Shown here piece after piece: positions 1 through 9,302 of a stretch of DNA of 64,000 nt. Made by a program: the position numbers and the translations under genes. Below the pieces are notes generated by a model. It had not been told where the DNA came from. It was given only the letters and a program-made list of their open reading frames with translations, and did not search any database. This stretch comes from Colwellia psychrerythraea (GTDB taxonomy: Bacteria; Pseudomonadota; Gammaproteobacteria; Enterobacterales; Alteromonadaceae). Location: the NCBI RefSeq assembly GCF_000764185.1, contig NZ_JQEC01000054.1, positions 62,001 to 126,000 on the forward strand, in the 5' to 3' direction. Numbering within the stretch: the stretch's first letter is position 1; the number at the start of each line of letters is the position of its first letter.

Positions 1-468
1 GTCAATTCTTCTGACACTTCCAGTGTACTTATAATCCACGCCATTACGAACACCCATAGGCTTAGCAATAACAAAGTTACCGGTACTCACTCTAATTTGA
101 GATCCGTGCATTGGAGAATTAACTAAACCGGTAGACAGCAATGCCTCAATATGAAGACGTAATGAGCCAGTGGCATCTTTAACGGCAACTAATGTTTGTG
201 CATCAGTTACTCGAATATTATTTACTACGTTATCTTCAAGACCACGCTGCTGCATACGGTCTTCAATTTGTGGCCGTGCTCCATGCACCACCACCAATTT
301 CACTCCTAAGCTACGTAATAACGAAATATCATGAATAATATTGGCAAAATTAGGGTGAGTCACCGCTTCACCACCGAACATAAGCACCACTGTTTTTCCA
401 CGATGGGCATTAATATAGGGTGCTGCGTTTCTAAACCATTTTACGTAATTCTGATCACTATTATTCAT
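1..468 (-). CDS. argA: N-acetylglutamate synthase, N-terminal part (runs off the window)
   Basis: The first 156 codons are present, beginning MNNSDQNYVKWF; the rest lies beyond base 1. The visible part is the amino-acid-kinase-like domain of ArgA, with the motif LVVVHGARPQI at about residues 53-63 and a stretch like other ArgA proteins (alignment not run). ArgA acetylates glutamate with acetyl-CoA, the first step of arginine synthesis, and in classical enzymes the N-terminal domain carries arginine feedback inhibition. It starts 36 bases after the argH stop on the same strand, so it is probably the last gene of the arg operon. The C-terminal GNAT domain cannot be seen, so whether this copy is intact is unknown. 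Confidence 0.88.
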   Translation of the reverse strand, partial: MNNSDQNYVKWFRNAAPYINAHRGKTVVLMFGGEAVTHPNFANIIHDISLLRSLGVKLVVVHGARPQIEDRMQQRGLEDNVVNNIRVTDAQTLVAVKDATGSLRLHIEALLSTGLVNSPMHGSQIRVSTGNFVIAKPMGVRNGVDYKYTGSVRRID

Positions 469-504
469 ACTTTTAATTCTTCTATTCAACTTGTTCTATT
501 TTAA

Positions 505-2442
505 CTACTTACTTTGACCAACAATGTATTCCATCGCTACTTCATCAGCAGGATCTTTATGTGGACTAGGCTCACTGTCTTCAATAATATTTTCGGCTAG
601 TGAACTTTTATCAATTAAGTTAAAACCAAGTTGCTCAAAATATTTCGGAATATAAGTCAAAACAATAATTTGTTCTAACTCCATTTGATGGGCGAATTCT
701 AACAAATATTGTACCAGCGCTTCACCTTGACCTTGCTGCTGGGCACTTTCCTCAACCACCACCGAGCGAATCTCTGCTAGGCCTGTTTGATAGATATAAA
801 GTGAGGCAATTCCGACAACTTTACCCTCAAGCTCAGCCACAACAAAGTTCTGAATATCATGAATAATATTATCACGTGTACGTAGCAGGATTTCACCTTT
901 GTCAGCCCAAAAATTGGCTAACGTAAAAATGCTATCAACATCCGACATTTTTGCGCGACGTACCGACATAGCTGCAGCACGCTGTGCATTCAAACGTTGT
1001 TTAACCTGTTTAAGTGCCACTTGAATTCTTTGCTTTCCGGGCGCACCAACAACTTGTTCGTTTAAAATAGCTTCATTACCAGACTGGGTAGTCGCTAAGG
1101 CTTTTTCAACTTGTGACCGTGAAGTGCCACCAAGCGCTTCACGCTTATTAAGCGTCGACTCAATGGAAAGGTGTTGATAAACATCTTGTTCAATTTTATC
1201 GCTAAAGTCTTGTAATTGGCTGATGGTTAAATCTTCTAAAGGCACACCTTTATCAATTGCAGCTAAGACTACTTCACCAACGATATGATGGGCTTCACGG
1301 AACGGAATATCCTTACCGACTAAGTAATCAGCAAGTTCAGTGGCGTTAGCATACCCTTGCTGTGCTGCGGCTAAGGTACGTGATCTATTTACTTTTAAAC
1401 CATCGGCGACTAACACCGCCATTTCCATACATTCTTGCCAAGTATCAAGGGCGTCAAACAAACCTTCTTTGTCTTCTTGCATATCTTTGTTATAAGCAAG
1501 AGCAAGCGCTTTCATTGTGGTTAACATACCCGTTAAGGCACCAAAAACACGCCCTGACTTTCCACGAATTAATTCACAAGCATCCGGGTTTTTCTTTTGC
1601 GGCATTAACGACGATCCAGAGCTAACCAAGTCGCTCATTTCGACAAAACCCGCTTCACCTGAATTGTAGAAGATTAAGTCTTCAGCAAAACGTGATAGGT
1701 GCATCATTGAAATACTGGCTGATGCCAATAATTCAATCACATGATCTCTATCAGAAACAGCATCAAGGCTGTTTAGGGTTGCGGTTCTAAAACCTAAACG
1801 ACTAGCTAAAGCATTTCTGTCAATTGGGTAGGCTGTACCTGCCAAGGCGCCAGAGCCGAGTGGTGAAACATCTAAACGATAAAGCGCATCTTTTAAACGT
1901 CCTATATCACGATTAAACATTTCTACATAGGCTAAACACCAATGACCAAAAGTAATGGGCTGGGCACGTTGTAAATGGGTATAACCAGGCAGTACAGTAT
2001 CTTTTTCACGTTCGGCCAAATTCATCATCGCTTGTTGTAAGTTCACTAGGGCAAATAATAAATCGCCGCCGGTCTCTTTACACCAAAGCTTTAAATCGGT
2101 TGCTACCTGATCATTACGACTACGACCAGTATGGAGCTTCTTACCTAAATCACCGGTTTTTTCAATTAACTGAATTTCTACCCAGCTATGAATATCTTCG
2201 GCATCAGATAATAAAATCTGTTTAGGATTTTCTTCGACTGAGGCTTTTAATTCTTCAAGTGCTGCGGTTAAACGCACTAACTCATCATCGTTTAATACAC
2301 CTACTTCATGAATAGCTTGTGCCCAGGCAATCGAACCGACAATATCCTGCACAGCCATACGATAATCTACCGGCAGTGAGTCATTAAATTTCTTAAATTG
2401 TAAACTCGCCTTTTCTTTAAACCTTCCACCCCATAAAGCCAT
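505..2442 (-). CDS. argH: Argininosuccinate lyase fused to a GNAT acetyltransferase, ArgH(A)
   Basis: 645 residues, against about 460 for ordinary ArgH. Residues 1 to about 465 are argininosuccinate lyase: [10 protein letters not shown] and the family signature [11 protein letters not shown] are both present. It splits argininosuccinate into arginine and fumarate. After a linker, residues about 490-640 form a GNAT domain ([13 protein letters not shown], and the acetyl-CoA loop [10 protein letters not shown]). This ArgH(A) architecture is known from Moritella and related marine gammaproteobacteria, where the extra domain supplies N-acetylglutamate synthase activity. It lies 2 bases after argG, so the two are surely co-transcribed. 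Activity of the GNAT part is inferred from the family. The odd point is that a separate argA follows directly. Confidence 0.96.
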   Translation of the reverse strand: MALWGGRFKEKASLQFKKFNDSLPVDYRMAVQDIVGSIAWAQAIHEVGVLNDDELVRLTAALEELKASVEENPKQILLSDAEDIHSWVEIQLIEKTGDLGKKLHTGRSRNDQVATDLKLWCKETGGDLLFALVNLQQAMMNLAEREKDTVLPGYTHLQRAQPITFGHWCLAYVEMFNRDIGRLKDALYRLDVSPLGSGALAGTAYPIDRNALASRLGFRTATLNSLDAVSDRDHVIELLASASISMMHLSRFAEDLIFYNSGEAGFVEMSDLVSSGSSLMPQKKNPDACELIRGKSGRVFGALTGMLTTMKALALAYNKDMQEDKEGLFDALDTWQECMEMAVLVADGLKVNRSRTLAAAQQGYANATELADYLVGKDIPFREAHHIVGEVVLAAIDKGVPLEDLTISQLQDFSDKIEQDVYQHLSIESTLNKREALGGTSRSQVEKALATTQSGNEAILNEQVVGAPGKQRIQVALKQVKQRLNAQRAAAMSVRRAKMSDVDSIFTLANFWADKGEILLRTRDNIIHDIQNFVVAELEGKVVGIASLYIYQTGLAEIRSVVVEESAQQQGQGEALVQYLLEFAHQMELEQIIVLTYIPKYFEQLGFNLIDKSSLAENIIEDSEPSPHKDPADEVAMEYIVGQSK

Positions 2443-2444
2443 GA

Positions 2445-3707
2445 TTACTTCTCCTGATCTTTTAGGCTGCTTTTCTGACTTAACGCGGTAATTCTGCTTG
2501 ATAAGCTAAATAAACGGATAAAACCTTCGGCATGTTTTTGGTCATAAACATCATCTGCACCAAAAGTAGCAAACTCTTCTGAGTACAAGCTATTTGGTGA
2601 GCGACGTTGAATCACTTGTGCCATGCCTTTGTATAACTTGACAACAACGTCGCCCGTTAGTTTTTCTGCAAACGATGCTGCTGAAGCTAATTGTGCTTTA
2701 GCCAGTGGTGTGAACCAACGACCATCATAAATAACATGTGAGAACTCAAGACCAACTGATTCACGATATTTAAGTGATTCTTTATCGAGAATAAGTGTTT
2801 CTAAACCTTTATATGCAGCCATTAAAATAGTGCCACCTGGTGTTTCATAACAGCCACGTGATTTCATACCCACTAAACGGTTTTCAACGATATCGATTCT
2901 ACCTACACCGTGTGCTGCACCTTTTGCATTTAAGTACATCAAAGCATCATAAGCGCCGGCGCCATTTTCAGCATCAGAAAAATCGTTACCATCTACAGAT
3001 ACTAGTTCGCCTTCAAGAAAGCTCAGTTGTACTTTTTCTGGCACATCGGGTGCATCCATCGGATCAACCGTCATGGTCCATACTTCTTTTGATGGTTCAC
3101 ACCATGGGTCTTCTAACTCACCACCTTCGTGAGAGATGTGCCAAGCGTTAGCATCACGGCTATAAATTTTAGTTAATGAAGCTGCACAAGGAATATCACG
3201 CTCAGCTAAATAATCTAGCAAGTCTTCACGTGAAACCATATCCCACTCACGCCATGGCGCAATAACGGTAAGCTCTGGCGCTAGGGCAGCAAAACAAGAC
3301 TCAAAACGTACTTGGTCATTACCTTTACCGGTACAACCATGACAAACCGCATCAGCGCCAACTTTAAGAGCAATCTCTACGTGTGCCTTAGCGATAATAG
3401 GGCGGGCCATTGAAGTGCCTAATAAATATTGACCTTCGTACACTGAGCCGGTTTTTAAAATTGGGTAAATATATTCTTTTACGTACTCTTCTTTAAGATC
3501 AACTACATAACATTCAGATGCGCCTGATGCAAGGGCTTTTTCTTTCACACCTTCCAGCTCTTCATCACCTTGACCAACATCTGCGCAAAATGCGATAACT
3601 TCACAGCCATCATAGTTTTCTTTTAACCATGGAATGATAGCCGAGGTATCTAAGCCACCTGAATACGCTAATACTACTTTTTTGATTTGTTTCTTTGCTA
3701 AAGCCAT
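2445..3707 (-). CDS. argG: Argininosuccinate synthase
   Basis: 420 residues, close to the usual length of type-I ArgG (about 400). The ATP-binding PP-loop [11 protein letters not shown] is at residues 14-24, followed by typical ArgG blocks such as [10 protein letters not shown] and [14 protein letters not shown]. It condenses citrulline and aspartate with ATP to argininosuccinate, in the cytoplasm. It is followed 2 bases later by argH(A). A 207-base gap holding a large palindrome separates it from argF upstream, so it may have its own promoter or reduced read-through from argCBF. The RBS AGAGA lies just before the ATG. Confidence 0.97.
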   Translation of the reverse strand: MALAKKQIKKVVLAYSGGLDTSAIIPWLKENYDGCEVIAFCADVGQGDEELEGVKEKALASGASECYVVDLKEEYVKEYIYPILKTGSVYEGQYLLGTSMARPIIAKAHVEIALKVGADAVCHGCTGKGNDQVRFESCFAALAPELTVIAPWREWDMVSREDLLDYLAERDIPCAASLTKIYSRDANAWHISHEGGELEDPWCEPSKEVWTMTVDPMDAPDVPEKVQLSFLEGELVSVDGNDFSDAENGAGAYDALMYLNAKGAAHGVGRIDIVENRLVGMKSRGCYETPGGTILMAAYKGLETLILDKESLKYRESVGLEFSHVIYDGRWFTPLAKAQLASAASFAEKLTGDVVVKLYKGMAQVIQRRSPNSLYSEEFATFGADDVYDQKHAEGFIRLFSLSSRITALSQKSSLKDQEK

Positions 3708-3798
3708 GATGTTCTCTCTTAAATTTTTTAAATGTTACTAGCTAGTATCATTACTAACTTAACTCATATTCTTTCATTACTAATTTTTATAAACTGTT

Positions 3799-3921
3799 AA
3801 ATTAGCCAATGTTCGTTAAGCTATTTGCTACTAGAGCAAGAAAAAAGCACGGAGCATACTCTTGTATGTGAGTACTTTTGACGTAGCTATTGCAGCAAAC
3901 AGTTAGAACAATGGTTAATTT
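3799..3921. repeat. Large imperfect palindrome between argF and argG
   Basis: About 16-base outer arms (3799-3814 and 3906-3921) match inversely with two mismatches, then further inward partial pairing (TTTGCT) leads to a central hairpin with GCATAC / GTATGTG around a TCTT loop near 3860. The right arm covers the argF stop codon. It looks like a small non-coding hairpin element inserted between operon genes; no ORF is inside. It could act as an attenuator or a transcript-processing site. Family membership is not known to me. Confidence 0.55.
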
Positions 3922-4856
3922 GTGAATAGTGCGACCAGTACGGCGTTCTGTGCCCACATTCTGTTTTCTGCCTGTTGGAATACTTTCGATAATTCACTAT
4001 CAAATAGTTCCGTTGTTATTTCTTCTTCCAAGTGCGCAGGTTGGCAATGCAATACCATGCTCGCCTGTGCTTTTTCCATCAATGCATGATTAACTTGATA
4101 CGGGGCAAACTTAGCGAGTATTTCCGCTTTTTTACTGACATCTTCATCACCCATAGAAATCCAAGTATCTGTATAAATAACGTCTTGTTTACCAATAGCG
4201 TTAATATCATTAGTAAGGTGCAATTTACTGCCTGACTCTTGGGCAAGTTGCTTGGTTTTTTCAATGATTTCTGCTTTCGCTTCATGGCCTTGAGGAGATA
4301 CTAAGGTAAAATCTACCCCTAGAATTGCCGCCATAATCATTAATGAGTTAGAAACATTGTTGCCATCACCGACATAAGCGAGTCTTACTTGGCTTAAATC
4401 AGGGTAGGTTTCTGCTAAAGTGACAAAATCGGCAAGTGCTTGGCACGGGTGATAAACGTCACATAAAGCATTAATAACCGGGATACTGGCATGTTCAGCT
4501 AAACCTTGAATAGAATCATGGCTAAAAACACGAGCGACAATAAGATCAGCAAAACAAGATAAGTTTTTTGCGTAATCACTAACTCGCTCACGTTCACCTA
4601 ATTTGCCATTTTGTTGACCTAAGTAGAGCGAATGACCACCTAATTTATTAATGCCCATGTCAAAACTAACATGTGTTCTTAAAGAAGGTTTTTCAAAAAT
4701 CATCGCCACTGATTTGCCCGCTAATGCTTGGCTATAATCGCTAGGATGTTGTTTGATATTAATCGCTAATTCGATTAATGCTAATAATTGCGCTTTGTTT
4801 AGCTGGTCATCAGCTAAAAAATTGTTTAATGATTGTAATGTGTTATCTGTCGACAT
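3915..4856 (-). CDS. argF: Ornithine carbamoyltransferase
   Basis: 313 residues, normal for OTCase. The carbamoyl-phosphate motif appears as SLRTHVSF at about residues 57-64, the HPCQALADF block at about 136-144, the ornithine-binding SMG loop in DTWISMGDED, and the catalytic cysteine in LHCQPAH (most enzymes have HCLP). It transfers carbamoyl phosphate to ornithine to give citrulline. It follows argB by 28 bases. The Q in place of L next to the catalytic Cys is a variant, not a sign of loss of function. Confidence 0.95.
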   Translation of the reverse strand: MSTDNTLQSLNNFLADDQLNKAQLLALIELAINIKQHPSDYSQALAGKSVAMIFEKPSLRTHVSFDMGINKLGGHSLYLGQQNGKLGERERVSDYAKNLSCFADLIVARVFSHDSIQGLAEHASIPVINALCDVYHPCQALADFVTLAETYPDLSQVRLAYVGDGNNVSNSLMIMAAILGVDFTLVSPQGHEAKAEIIEKTKQLAQESGSKLHLTNDINAIGKQDVIYTDTWISMGDEDVSKKAEILAKFAPYQVNHALMEKAQASMVLHCQPAHLEEEITTELFDSELSKVFQQAENRMWAQNAVLVALFTN

Positions 4857-4884
4857 AAGGTTTTATCTCAATATTTCGTTTAGG

Positions 4885-5679
4885 CTAATTTGGCTGTATT
4901 TGTGTGCCAATGCCATTTCCATCAAGTAATTGGCTGATTTGCTCAGGCGATTGCCAGCTGGCAACCGCGATACTTCGTCGTAATTGTTGCGCGGCATGCA
5001 AGGCAGCATTTACTTTTGCCGTCATACCACCGGCAATAACACCTTGCTTAATAAGCTGTTGAGCTTGCTCTTCATTAAGTGACGATAAATATTTGCCATC
5101 GGCTCCTTTAACGCCATTCACATCGGTGAGTAACAATAACTCTGCATTTAACAGCTGACAAATTGCCACTGCTGCATCATCAGCATTAACATTCACTAAG
5201 TCACCATTATCTAATGCACCAATTGAAGAAATTACCGGTAGAAATTTAGATGTTAATAAAACATCTAATAACTTACTGCTATTAGTATGTGGCACTCCTA
5301 CCTGACCTAGGTCTTGCGTCGATAACGTGCAACTGATCATGTCACCATCATTTAGCGATAGACCGACCGCTGCTAAATCTATGCTATTGGCCGTAGCAAC
5401 AATAGCTTTGTTAACCGTGCCGGCGAGAGCGCCACTGATTAATGCTACTTGCTCTTTTGGGGTAACCCGTAAGCCATGTTTTTTCTCTGTGGTAAAACCC
5501 GCTTGTGCCAACATTTCATCAACCACACAGCCACCACCATGTACCAACACCACTTGTTTATTCTCAAGTTTTGCAATGACGCATAACAAAGCACTTAGGG
5601 CAGGTTCTTTTTCAAGAATGGCACCGCCAATTTTAATAACTAATGGTTTCACTGATGGCTTTACTGCAGAATGACTCAT
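4885..5679 (-). CDS. argB: Acetylglutamate kinase
   Basis: 264 residues, the short arginine-insensitive length class seen in E. coli (about 258). The amino-acid-kinase motifs are KIGGAILE near residue 16 and VLVHGGG near residue 43, and the C-terminal ATP site is around GGMTAKVNAAL. It phosphorylates N-acetylglutamate, the second step of the pathway. It sits 44 bases after argC and 28 bases before argF. It lacks the N-terminal extension typical of arginine-inhibited kinases, so feedback control probably rests on ArgA or ArgH(A); that is an inference. Confidence 0.96.
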   Translation of the reverse strand: MSHSAVKPSVKPLVIKIGGAILEKEPALSALLCVIAKLENKQVVLVHGGGCVVDEMLAQAGFTTEKKHGLRVTPKEQVALISGALAGTVNKAIVATANSIDLAAVGLSLNDGDMISCTLSTQDLGQVGVPHTNSSKLLDVLLTSKFLPVISSIGALDNGDLVNVNADDAAVAICQLLNAELLLLTDVNGVKGADGKYLSSLNEEQAQQLIKQGVIAGGMTAKVNAALHAAQQLRRSIAVASWQSPEQISQLLDGNGIGTQIQPN

Positions 5680-5723
5680 CTTTATTTCTCTCTATACCTT
5701 AATAGGCTCTTATAACTATGTGA

Positions 5724-6776
5724 CTATATATTTAACAATGAATACTCACTGGCCAAACCCAATGAAATATTAAAACATTGCACTGCTTGCGAAGCGGCAC
5801 CTTTTAATAAGTTATCAATGGCACAACTCACTACAACAACCTGCTTCTCTTCATCAAGTTTCCAGTGCACATCAGCAAAGGGGGTGTGGGCAACATTGCC
5901 AATTTCTGGCCAATTAGTAACTAGTCTTACCAAAGGTTTATCAGAATATGCCTTTTCAAAAGCCTGTTGCACTTGCTCATTAGTAACACCACTTTTAACT
6001 TGTAAAGTTACAGTAGCTAATAGCCCTCTTTTATAAGGTGCTAAATGCGGGTTAAAAATCACCTCAAGAGCAGCTTCTTGTGAAATTTCTGGCTGATGTC
6101 TGTGTTGTAAAATGTTATAAGCTTTTAAACTCACTTCATTAAAATTAGTCGCTAACGAGGCATTTCTGCCTGCACCGCTAACGCCACTGATACCATTCAC
6201 TACAACCAATGAATTATCTACAACTAAATTGTTGCTCGTTAAAGGCTTTAAGCAAAGTAAACTTGCCGTTGGATAACATCCAGGTACCGCAACTAAGTTA
6301 GTATTAGCAATATCATCATGCTGCCATTCAGCTAAACCATATTTGGCCGTGACTAAAGCATCGGTATTAGCATGTTCAAAACCATAATATTTAGGGTAGT
6401 CATTAGCATTTTTTAATCTGAAACCACCAGAAAGATCAAAAACCTTAACACCCGCTTCAACAAAAGATTGCGCCCAATCAGCACTAAATTCATGTGGTGT
6501 GGCAAAAAACACCACATCTAAATAAGCTGCATGTTGATCAAACCAGCTGGCTGAAAACGCTTGCAATGGTAAATCACATATCCCCTGAAAACGGCCATGT
6601 AATTCACTAAAACATTTACCTTCTGAGCTACTATTTTCAGAGACTACCAAGTGACAAATTTCTGCTTGGCTATGTTTAGACAACAAACCAACAAGTTCTG
6701 CTCCCGCATAACCACTGGCGCCAATAATTGCCACTTTTTGCATACTGTTATTCGAATCTGGTATAGCCTTTGTCAT
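5724..6776 (-). CDS. argC: N-acetyl-gamma-glutamyl-phosphate reductase
   Basis: 350 residues. The NAD(P)-binding motif GASGYAGAEL is at about residues 19-28 and the catalytic cysteine lies in VPGCYPTASLL. It reduces N-acetylglutamyl phosphate to the semialdehyde. It is the first gene of the minus-strand arg operon and diverges from argE. An alternative start at the Met of MQKVAIIG (base 6743) would give a length nearer that of E. coli ArgC; neither start has a convincing Shine-Dalgarno sequence. The transaminase argD is not in this window. Confidence 0.95.
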   Translation of the reverse strand: MTKAIPDSNNSMQKVAIIGASGYAGAELVGLLSKHSQAEICHLVVSENSSSEGKCFSELHGRFQGICDLPLQAFSASWFDQHAAYLDVVFFATPHEFSADWAQSFVEAGVKVFDLSGGFRLKNANDYPKYYGFEHANTDALVTAKYGLAEWQHDDIANTNLVAVPGCYPTASLLCLKPLTSNNLVVDNSLVVVNGISGVSGAGRNASLATNFNEVSLKAYNILQHRHQPEISQEAALEVIFNPHLAPYKRGLLATVTLQVKSGVTNEQVQQAFEKAYSDKPLVRLVTNWPEIGNVAHTPFADVHWKLDEEKQVVVVSCAIDNLLKGAASQAVQCFNISLGLASEYSLLNI

Positions 6777-6839
6777 TTTTGAAGTAGCCTTATTAAAGCA
6801 GGTTATTTACACTATAGAGCTAAGGTAACATCGCATGGG

Positions 6840-6866
6840 TAGTTATGCAACTTATCAGCATAACTA
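6840..6866. promoter_or_regulatory. Perfect 9-9-9 dyad in the argC/argE divergent region
   Basis: TAGTTATGC at 6840-6848 and its exact reverse complement GCATAACTA at 6858-6866 are separated by 9 bases. It lies between the argC start (6776) and the argE start chosen here (6899), a natural place for an operator serving both. It does not match the E. coli 18-base ARG box (TGAAT-N4-ATTCA) well, so ArgR binding is only a suggestion. Confidence 0.45.
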
Positions 6867-6898
6867 TTACAATATTATTAAAAAACCATAGGTTCTAT

Positions 6899-8047
6899 AT
6901 GACAAAACTGCCTAATTTCAGTCAAAGCTTAAGCCAGTTAATTGCTTGCTCCTCCATTAGCTCTACCCAACCTAGTTGGGATCAAGGCAATAAAGACGTT
7001 ATTCAACTGTTGGCCACTTGGTTTGAGCAACTAGGTTTTACTATTGAAATTCAAGCAGTACCTGATACTGACAACAAGTTTAATTTACTTGCTAAGTTAG
7101 GTAGTGGTGAAGGTGGATTGTTGCTGGCAGGCCACAGTGATACTGTGCCCTTTGATGAAAACAGTTGGCAATCAGACCCTCATAAAGTACTAAATCAAGG
7201 AGATAAATTTTTTGGTTTAGGTACCTGTGATATGAAAGGTTTTTTTGCTTTCATTTTGCAAGTTTGTAAAAATATAAGCACTGAACAACTTAAAAAACCT
7301 TTATACATTCTTGCTACCGCAGATGAAGAAACCACCATGGCGGGTGCACGATTTTTTGCTAAAAGCCAAACGATAAAGCCTGATGTTGCCATTATTGGTG
7401 AGCCTACAAATTTGGTCCCTGTGGTTATGCATAAAGGTCATATGTCTCACCGTATTAGTGTTGAAGGTAAATCTGGCCATTCAAGTAAACCAAACCTTGG
7501 CATTAATGCCATAGAGATAATGCACAAGGTTATAGGTCAATTAATTGAGCTTAAAGAAAAATTTCAGCTCAATTACGAAAATAAAGCCTTCGATGTAACT
7601 GCACCAACCTTAAATCTAGGTGCAATTTCTGGCGGTGATAACGCCAATAGAATTTGTGGTCACTGTAACCTAGATATTGATTTACGCTCTTTACCTGGCA
7701 TGAGTGATGACGAATTGATTAATTGGTTGAGCGAAGCTTTAAAACCTTTAGCAGAACTTTACCCTGGCCGAATTACCTTTGCAGAAATGCATCCAAGCTC
7801 ACCCAGCTTTGAGCAAAAGAAACCCAGTACATTGATTGATATTGCAGAAGAGATTAGTGGCCATAAGTGCTGTGCTGTTAACTACGCAACCGAAGCGCCT
7901 TATATTCAACAACTAGGCTGCCAAACTATAGTGTTAGGCCCTGGTTCTATTGATCAGGCTCACCAACCCAATGAGTTTTTAGCCCATAGCGAAATTGATA
8001 AAACAGAGCTGTTATTAACAAAAATGATCCAGCATTACTGCTTGTAA
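6899..8047 (+). CDS. argE: Acetylornithine deacetylase
   Basis: 382 residues from the ATG at 6899, which matches the usual ArgE length (E. coli about 383) and has AGG at 6890-6892 in front. A longer in-frame start at 6845 would add an unlikely 18-residue leader and read through the dyad. M20 metallopeptidase motifs: AGHSDTVP (metal His), GTCDMKGF (metal Asp) and ADEETTMAGA (catalytic and metal Glu). It hydrolyses N-acetylornithine to ornithine plus acetate, so the pathway here is the linear one, with no need for ArgJ. It is transcribed divergently from argC. Confidence 0.95.
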   Translation: MTKLPNFSQSLSQLIACSSISSTQPSWDQGNKDVIQLLATWFEQLGFTIEIQAVPDTDNKFNLLAKLGSGEGGLLLAGHSDTVPFDENSWQSDPHKVLNQGDKFFGLGTCDMKGFFAFILQVCKNISTEQLKKPLYILATADEETTMAGARFFAKSQTIKPDVAIIGEPTNLVPVVMHKGHMSHRISVEGKSGHSSKPNLGINAIEIMHKVIGQLIELKEKFQLNYENKAFDVTAPTLNLGAISGGDNANRICGHCNLDIDLRSLPGMSDDELINWLSEALKPLAELYPGRITFAEMHPSSPSFEQKKPSTLIDIAEEISGHKCCAVNYATEAPYIQQLGCQTIVLGPGSIDQAHQPNEFLAHSEIDKTELLLTKMIQHYCL

Positions 8048-8075
8048 CCTATGACTATATTTATAAACAGAAACC

Positions 8076-8112
8076 AAAAGTCAGCCATAGTTTTGCTATG
8101 ACTGACTTTTTA
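8076..8112. terminator. Bidirectional terminator after argE
   Basis: A hairpin with near-perfect arms (AAAAGTCAG-CATAG / CTATG-CTGACTTTT, one mismatch, TTTTG loop) ends in a T run on the plus strand, with A residues on the left side. It lies between the convergent argE and the membrane protein gene that ends at 8126. Confidence 0.8.
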
Positions 8113-8125
8113 CCACTTGTATGTT

Positions 8126-9253
8126 CTAAAGATATTTCAGCCAAATGGAGTCAGGGTGTTTAGTTTTAAAACCTCGATACCACAAACAAAATGGGTATAA
8201 CACCAATAATATAGCGCCACTAATAATATAAGCGCCTGAAAGATCAGTTATATCCCTCATGCCGCCAAATGTACCGGTTCCTGTTAAGAATATTCTATGC
8301 ACTAAATAAAACATCATAGAAGTTTGGCCAAAAACCAGTAATACACCATTAGAGCGCACACCTATGCGCTGCTCAACTTTAATCATTAACGCCAATATCA
8401 CAGCCATTAGTCCTAATTCCAGCATTATAAAACTGGCTGATGGGGGATATTTACTAACATGTAACCATTGCTGCCAGCTGTTATCTTCTTTTAATAGAAA
8501 CATATTACCGTAATCATTAAAATAACGGATGGCGACAAAAGCTGCCAACGCAGAAAAGCCTAAACCAAATAGTAATTTAGCGGGACTAACAGACACCTTG
8601 CCATCACCGTAATCAAGAATATAACGGCCAAAAACCCAGCCTAATATCATCACTGATAACCAAGGTACTAATGCATAAGAAATACTTAAGTTTGCCGATG
8701 AATATTTACCAATTAACAAGCCAACAATAATTGATTGTTCTTGACCGCCATCGAACCAGAACTGTGCGGTAACTAATTCACCACCTAATATCCAGGCTAT
8801 GGCAATAACAAGCAATTGCGTACTTGATAGACGTCTAAAGAAGGCCATAAACATCATAGCAACGCCAATGGCATAGAGAACTTGAAAAGTAAGTTTGCCA
8901 CCGAAAAAGGAGGTAATGGTTGGATCTAACAAGGCAATAAAAGCGCCTCGAATCAAGATGTCTTTATCAATTCCTTTGCTGTCGAAGCCTTTAGCTAACT
9001 TACGCTCGACACTTATAGCTAAGGCAGTGCCAGCTAAAAAGACAAAGACGGGTGCACAAATATGGCTAATCCAGCGGCTAAAAAACTCAAAGGCTGGTAG
9101 TGTTGTGCCTAAAATGTAATTAGCCGCAGAGTCATTCGCCAAATGATCTCTGTTATATACCATTGAAACGTGATCAAGCACCATAATGATCATCACAAAA
9201 CCACGCATCCAATCTATAGCAGCAATACGTTTGCTTTTTACTTGAGTTGCCAT
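8126..9253 (-). CDS. Acyltransferase-like membrane protein (DUF1624/HGSNAT-like)
   Basis: 375 residues with about ten predicted membrane segments. The N-terminus carries the family signature IDWMRGFVMIIMVLDHVSM, typical of the DUF1624 or heparan-alpha-glucosaminide N-acetyltransferase-like group. These inner-membrane proteins are thought to move acyl groups across the membrane, but few have a proven substrate. It is flanked by a terminator on one side and by the HD-like gene 49 bases upstream, so the two may be co-transcribed. A second, distantly related protein of the superfamily is at 47876-48952. Specific function unknown. Confidence 0.75.
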   Translation of the reverse strand: MATQVKSKRIAAIDWMRGFVMIIMVLDHVSMVYNRDHLANDSAANYILGTTLPAFEFFSRWISHICAPVFVFLAGTALAISVERKLAKGFDSKGIDKDILIRGAFIALLDPTITSFFGGKLTFQVLYAIGVAMMFMAFFRRLSSTQLLVIAIAWILGGELVTAQFWFDGGQEQSIIVGLLIGKYSSANLSISYALVPWLSVMILGWVFGRYILDYGDGKVSVSPAKLLFGLGFSALAAFVAIRYFNDYGNMFLLKEDNSWQQWLHVSKYPPSASFIMLELGLMAVILALMIKVEQRIGVRSNGVLLVFGQTSMMFYLVHRIFLTGTGTFGGMRDITDLSGAYIISGAILLVLYPFCLWYRGFKTKHPDSIWLKYL

Positions 9254-9302
9254 ATATTCACTTCCTTTTGAGAAATCTAATAATCACCTAATGTTGCGAA
9301 AT

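Noticed and set aside
1362-1625. Plus-strand ORF inside argH
   Set aside because: It is antisense to the highly conserved lyase core and has no RBS or domain.
5327-5674. 115-codon plus-strand ORF inside argB
   Set aside because: Shadow of the argB reading frame; composition reflects antisense of a conserved gene.
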